Below are positions 5,816 through 7,767 of a DNA stretch of 7,767 nt, one piece after another. The translations under genes and the position numbers were made by a program. The notes below the pieces were generated by a model. That model worked only from the letters and a program-made list of their open reading frames with translations. It had not been told where the DNA came from and ran no database searches. Source of the stretch: CAYIGN01 sp964363055 (lineage in GTDB: Bacteria > Patescibacteriota > Minisyncoccia > Sungbacterales > HO2-52-23); NCBI GenBank assembly GCA_964363055.1, contig CAYIGN010000034.1:1-7767 (forward strand). Direction: 5' to 3'. Within the stretch, counting starts at the first letter, position 1, and each line of letters starts with the position of its first letter.

Positions 5816-5829
5816 GCTATGAAAACATT

Positions 5830-5991
5830 ATGACTGCAATCGCGCTTTCTTACACCAGCCCGGTGCTGGCGGGCGCGGCGCTTGCTGAGGATTATGATGA
5901 TGAAGAGGGGAAGATTTTGGGCGAAGATGAGGAGGATATGATCGAGGAGGGTGACGAAGCAGAAGAGGAGGATGAAGAGGATGCGATGTAG
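5830..5991 (+). CDS. Small highly acidic protein, possibly a secreted protein with a 5' frameshift
   Basis: This is an ORF of 53 codons. Residues 1-19 (MTAIALSYTSPVLAGAALA) are hydrophobic and end in an Ala-Leu-Ala that resembles a signal-peptidase site. The rest is almost pure acid: 22 Asp/Glu in the last 34 residues, with a single Lys. I do not recognise a family. An earlier ATG at 5819 has a better-placed AGG (acAGGttaagctATG) but runs out of frame after four codons (MKTL, then TGA overlapping the second ATG). One extra A in the AAAA run at 5822-5825 would join them into MKNIMTAIALSYTSPVLAG..., a well-formed signal peptide. This is either an indel in the sequence, a decayed gene, or a leader peptide. 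The position between ruvC and the terminator supports a real transcript. Low-complexity acidic coding could also be chance. Confidence 0.5.
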   Translation: MTAIALSYTSPVLAGAALAEDYDDEEGKILGEDEEDMIEEGDEAEEEDEEDAM

Positions 5992-6028
5992 GGAGAGCCC
6001 TCTTATATCAAAATCCGGCCTGGGATAT

Positions 6029-6064
6029 ACAAAACGCTGCGGGGTGCACCCCGCAGCGTTTTGT
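6029..6064. terminator. Bidirectional intrinsic terminator between the ruvC cluster and tyrS
   Basis: This is a perfect 36-bp palindrome centred on GGTGCACC, with arms ACAAAACGCTGCGGGG and its complement. On the + strand the stem is followed by TTTTGTCATTTT; on the - strand the exit side reads GTTTTGTAT. It therefore suits termination of both the ruvC-side transcript and the convergent tyrS transcript. The tyrS stop codon (6066-6064) begins at its edge. Confidence 0.9.
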
Positions 6065-7263
6065 CATTTTCGCACCAATCGCAGAAATCGGTGTTTGCCA
6101 ACCCGCATGACCACCCCTTTGTCTCCCACTACAATCCTTTCCTCCGGCTGAGTAACCAGCCGACCTCCTACCTCTACCCCGCCTTGACGGACGAGTCGCC
6201 GCGCCTCGGACTTGGAAGGCGCAAGACCAACCTCGGTTAGAAGATCAATGATATTCCATGGATTGCGCTTCACTTGCGCGATCGGCATCTCGACGGGCAG
6301 TTCGCGACGAGAAAATACGCGCATGAACTCCTCGCGCGCCTTTCGTGCCGCAGCAGGAGAATGATATGTCGCGACGATCTGCTCCCCGAGCCGCAACTTG
6401 AGATCGCGCGGGTTCACCTTGCCCCCACCCATTTCCTGCCGCATCGCCTCGATTTCAGCGGTCGGGACATTGGTCAGCGCAGTAAAGTATTTGATAATGA
6501 GGCCGTCGGGAATCGCCATAATTTTACCGAACATGTCACCGGGCGCTTCCTGAATACCAATATAATTACCAAAGCTCTTGCTCATCTTTCGTACTCCGTC
6601 CGTGCCCTCAATGAGCCAGGTTGTCAGGGTGTCCTGCTCCTTCTGGCCGTAGCGGCGCTGGATCCTGCGGCCCATCAGGAGATTAAATTTCTGGTCGCTC
6701 CCCCCGATCTCCACGTCCGCTTTCACCGCAACCGAGTCATACCCTTGCAGCAATGGGTAAATCACTTCAAGCATACTCAGCTCATCCCCTTGGCGCATCC
6801 GATTTTGAAAATCATCCCGTTCAAGCGCGCGCTGGACGCTCACCCCGGACATCAAGCCGCAGAGCGAAGAAGCCCCTCCTTTTTTATGCCACTCGCTATT
6901 GTGGCGGACTTCGGCCTTTTTTATATCCAAAATCTTGCCGGCTTGAAACAAGTATTGCTTTAGATTCGCCCGTACTTCTTTTTCAGACAAGGGCTTGCGC
7001 GCTTCACTCCTGCCGGACGGATCCCCCACCATCGCGGTAAAATCGCCGATTATCAAAACCGCTTTATGCCCGAGATCTTGAAATGCGCGGAGCTTGCCGA
7101 GCGGCACGGTATGCCCCAGATGCAGATCGGGTGAAGTCGGATCAATGCCGAATTTGACCCGCAGTTTTTTACCGGATCGCAGCCCTGCCCCCAGGTGCTC
7201 TCGCACGATCACCTCCTCCACCCCGCGGGTAAGAAGTTCGGATTGTAGCGTGAATGGTCTCAT
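6064..7263 (-). CDS. tyrS: Tyrosyl-tRNA synthetase
   Basis: This class I aminoacyl-tRNA synthetase charges tRNA-Tyr in the cytosol. In the 401-residue reading from TTG (7269), the signatures are FGIDPTSPDLHLGH (40-53, HIGH motif HLGH), GDFTAMVGDPSGR (75-87), the substrate pocket ADVEIGGSDQKFN (184-195), and KMSKS at 228-232. A C-terminal S4 RNA-binding domain (about 338-400) contains IDLLTEVGLAPSKSEARRLV. The order and length fit the bacterial TyrRS subfamily with an S4 tail. I give the ATG at 7263 as start; the TTG at 7269 has a better-spaced GGAAG but overlaps the hicA stop, and the choice changes only two residues. tyrS follows the hicB-hicA pair with a 2-base gap and so is probably in the same operon, with translational coupling. 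It ends in the bidirectional terminator. Confidence 0.95.
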   Translation of the reverse strand: MRPFTLQSELLTRGVEEVIVREHLGAGLRSGKKLRVKFGIDPTSPDLHLGHTVPLGKLRAFQDLGHKAVLIIGDFTAMVGDPSGRSEARKPLSEKEVRANLKQYLFQAGKILDIKKAEVRHNSEWHKKGGASSLCGLMSGVSVQRALERDDFQNRMRQGDELSMLEVIYPLLQGYDSVAVKADVEIGGSDQKFNLLMGRRIQRRYGQKEQDTLTTWLIEGTDGVRKMSKSFGNYIGIQEAPGDMFGKIMAIPDGLIIKYFTALTNVPTAEIEAMRQEMGGGKVNPRDLKLRLGEQIVATYHSPAAARKAREEFMRVFSRRELPVEMPIAQVKRNPWNIIDLLTEVGLAPSKSEARRLVRQGGVEVGGRLVTQPEERIVVGDKGVVMRVGKHRFLRLVRK

Positions 7264-7265
7264 AG

Positions 7266-7481
7266 TCAATGGATGTCTTCCGCCGAAAGTCCGGCTTGTT
7301 TGAGTATTAAAACCAATGTCCCCTTTGGCAGATCCTTCGTATGATATGCTACGGTAACCCTTCGCTTGGTGTCGGGGCGATAGAATACAAAATGGCTCCC
7401 GGTCGTGTGATCCAAACGGAAGCCGTTTCTTTTCAACGCCGCAATTACCTTTCGCGGTGTCAACGAAGCCGATTTAGGCAT
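7266..7481 (-). CDS. hicA: HicA toxin, mRNA interferase
   Basis: This 71-residue protein has the HicA dsRBD-like fold pattern: TPRKVIAALKRNGFRLDHTTGSHFVFYRP, then a strand pair (RRVTVAYH), then LPKGTLVLILKQAGLS. His30 in GSHFVFY is the expected catalytic histidine, so the toxin appears intact. HicA cleaves mRNA and tmRNA in a ribosome-independent way until neutralised by HicB. The ATG at 7481 overlaps the end of hicB by eight bases, so the two are translationally coupled with the antitoxin first. Two bases separate the hicA stop from the tyrS ATG, tying a toxin gene to an essential gene on one transcript. Confidence 0.93.
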   Translation of the reverse strand: MPKSASLTPRKVIAALKRNGFRLDHTTGSHFVFYRPDTKRRVTVAYHTKDLPKGTLVLILKQAGLSAEDIH

Positions 7482-7737
7482 GCGCGAATGAACGGATCCG
7501 CCGCGGCGGCTTTTTCACACGGATTGAGGTAATAAGAGCCTCCACGCTTTCTACGGGAATTGGTTCGCCATCCTTCTGCACGCTTGCAAGATATGCTCCG
7601 ATGGCATCGGTCGCCATCCTCCTCGCCTCCTCCAAATTCCTCCCGTAGGTTATGCATCCGGGAAGCGCGGGTACGGTTACCGTAAACCCTCCCTCCGGCT
7701 CGGGTTGAAAGAGAATTGTATAATGCAACTGATCCAT
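7474..7737 (-). CDS. hicB: HicB-type antitoxin
   Basis: This 87-residue protein has the HicB partial RNase H-like core: YTILFQPEPEGGFTVTVPALPGCITYGRNLEEARRMATDAIGAYL (about 6-50), the family's characteristic start. The C-terminal part (VEALITSIRVKKPPRRIRSFAHA) is short and basic, with no obvious HTH or ribbon-helix-helix, so autoregulatory DNA binding is uncertain; short HicB proteins of this kind are common. It binds and inhibits HicA, encoded immediately downstream with an 8-base overlap. The ATG at 7737 gives the canonical start; only 30 bases of upstream DNA are in the window and I cannot define its promoter. Confidence 0.93.
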   Translation of the reverse strand: MDQLHYTILFQPEPEGGFTVTVPALPGCITYGRNLEEARRMATDAIGAYLASVQKDGEPIPVESVEALITSIRVKKPPRRIRSFAHA

Positions 7738-7767
7738 ACATTTTATGATATTGCGGATTTATGAAAA

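Noticed and set aside
5951..6151. 66-codon plus-strand frame rich in Arg/Lys overlapping the acidic ORF and terminator
   Set aside because: It runs through the terminator palindrome and into the tyrS 3' end; it is an alternate-frame reading of the acid-rich DNA.
6274..7040. Plus-strand open frames of up to 229 codons antisense to tyrS
   Set aside because: The minus-strand TyrRS motifs (HLGH, KMSKS, S4) are decisive; the antisense frames look like random composition.

Overview
The window looks like a chromosomal segment of a small-genome bacterium, most likely Candidate Phyla Radiation (Patescibacteria/Parcubacteria-like). This is inferred from tight packing, Shine-Dalgarno-poor starts, very small proteins, and a ruvB / lexA / yebC-ruvC / tyrS neighbourhood. 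No marker gene is present that would prove the taxonomy.

Left part (1-802): the 3' end of ruvB on the + strand, the Holliday-junction helicase motor, cut by the window edge. Thirteen bases after its stop lies an EcoRI-family type II restriction endonuclease (816-1661, +).

Centre (1685-4451, all on the - strand, convergent with the nuclease): a long gene whose N-terminal ~196 residues are a complete LexA SOS repressor (HTH, Ala83-Gly84 cleavage site, Ser119/Lys157 dyad). The LexA part is fused in frame to a D12-class adenine-specific DNA methyltransferase (YIGNKR, DGFVGSG, DPPY). Downstream in the same direction are an ImmA/IrrE-type HELGH metalloprotease and a two-helix membrane protein. From just after ruvB to about the 3' end of lexA the DNA is visibly more AT-rich than the flanks. 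This suggests that a restriction-modification cassette was inserted between convergent ruvB and lexA and captured the lexA reading frame. If real, modification is expressed from, and physically tethered to, the SOS repressor, with a second stress-linked protease in the same transcription unit. This is the most unusual feature of the window. A frameshift or assembly artefact at the lexA/methyltransferase junction is the main alternative.

Right part (4524-7767): ordinary, more GC-rich backbone. yebC and ruvC are on the + strand, separated by a striking 20-bp perfect inverted repeat made of heptanucleotide units. A small, extremely acidic ORF follows ruvC, and then a strong bidirectional terminator palindrome. 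On the - strand, hicB-hicA (type II toxin-antitoxin) runs directly into tyrS (tyrosyl-tRNA synthetase), whose stop codon lies inside the terminator palindrome.

Functional theme: Holliday-junction processing (RuvB, RuvC) and the SOS repressor (LexA) form the native core. A restriction-modification/protease cassette is embedded in that DNA-repair neighbourhood, and a toxin-antitoxin pair is coupled to an essential translation gene.
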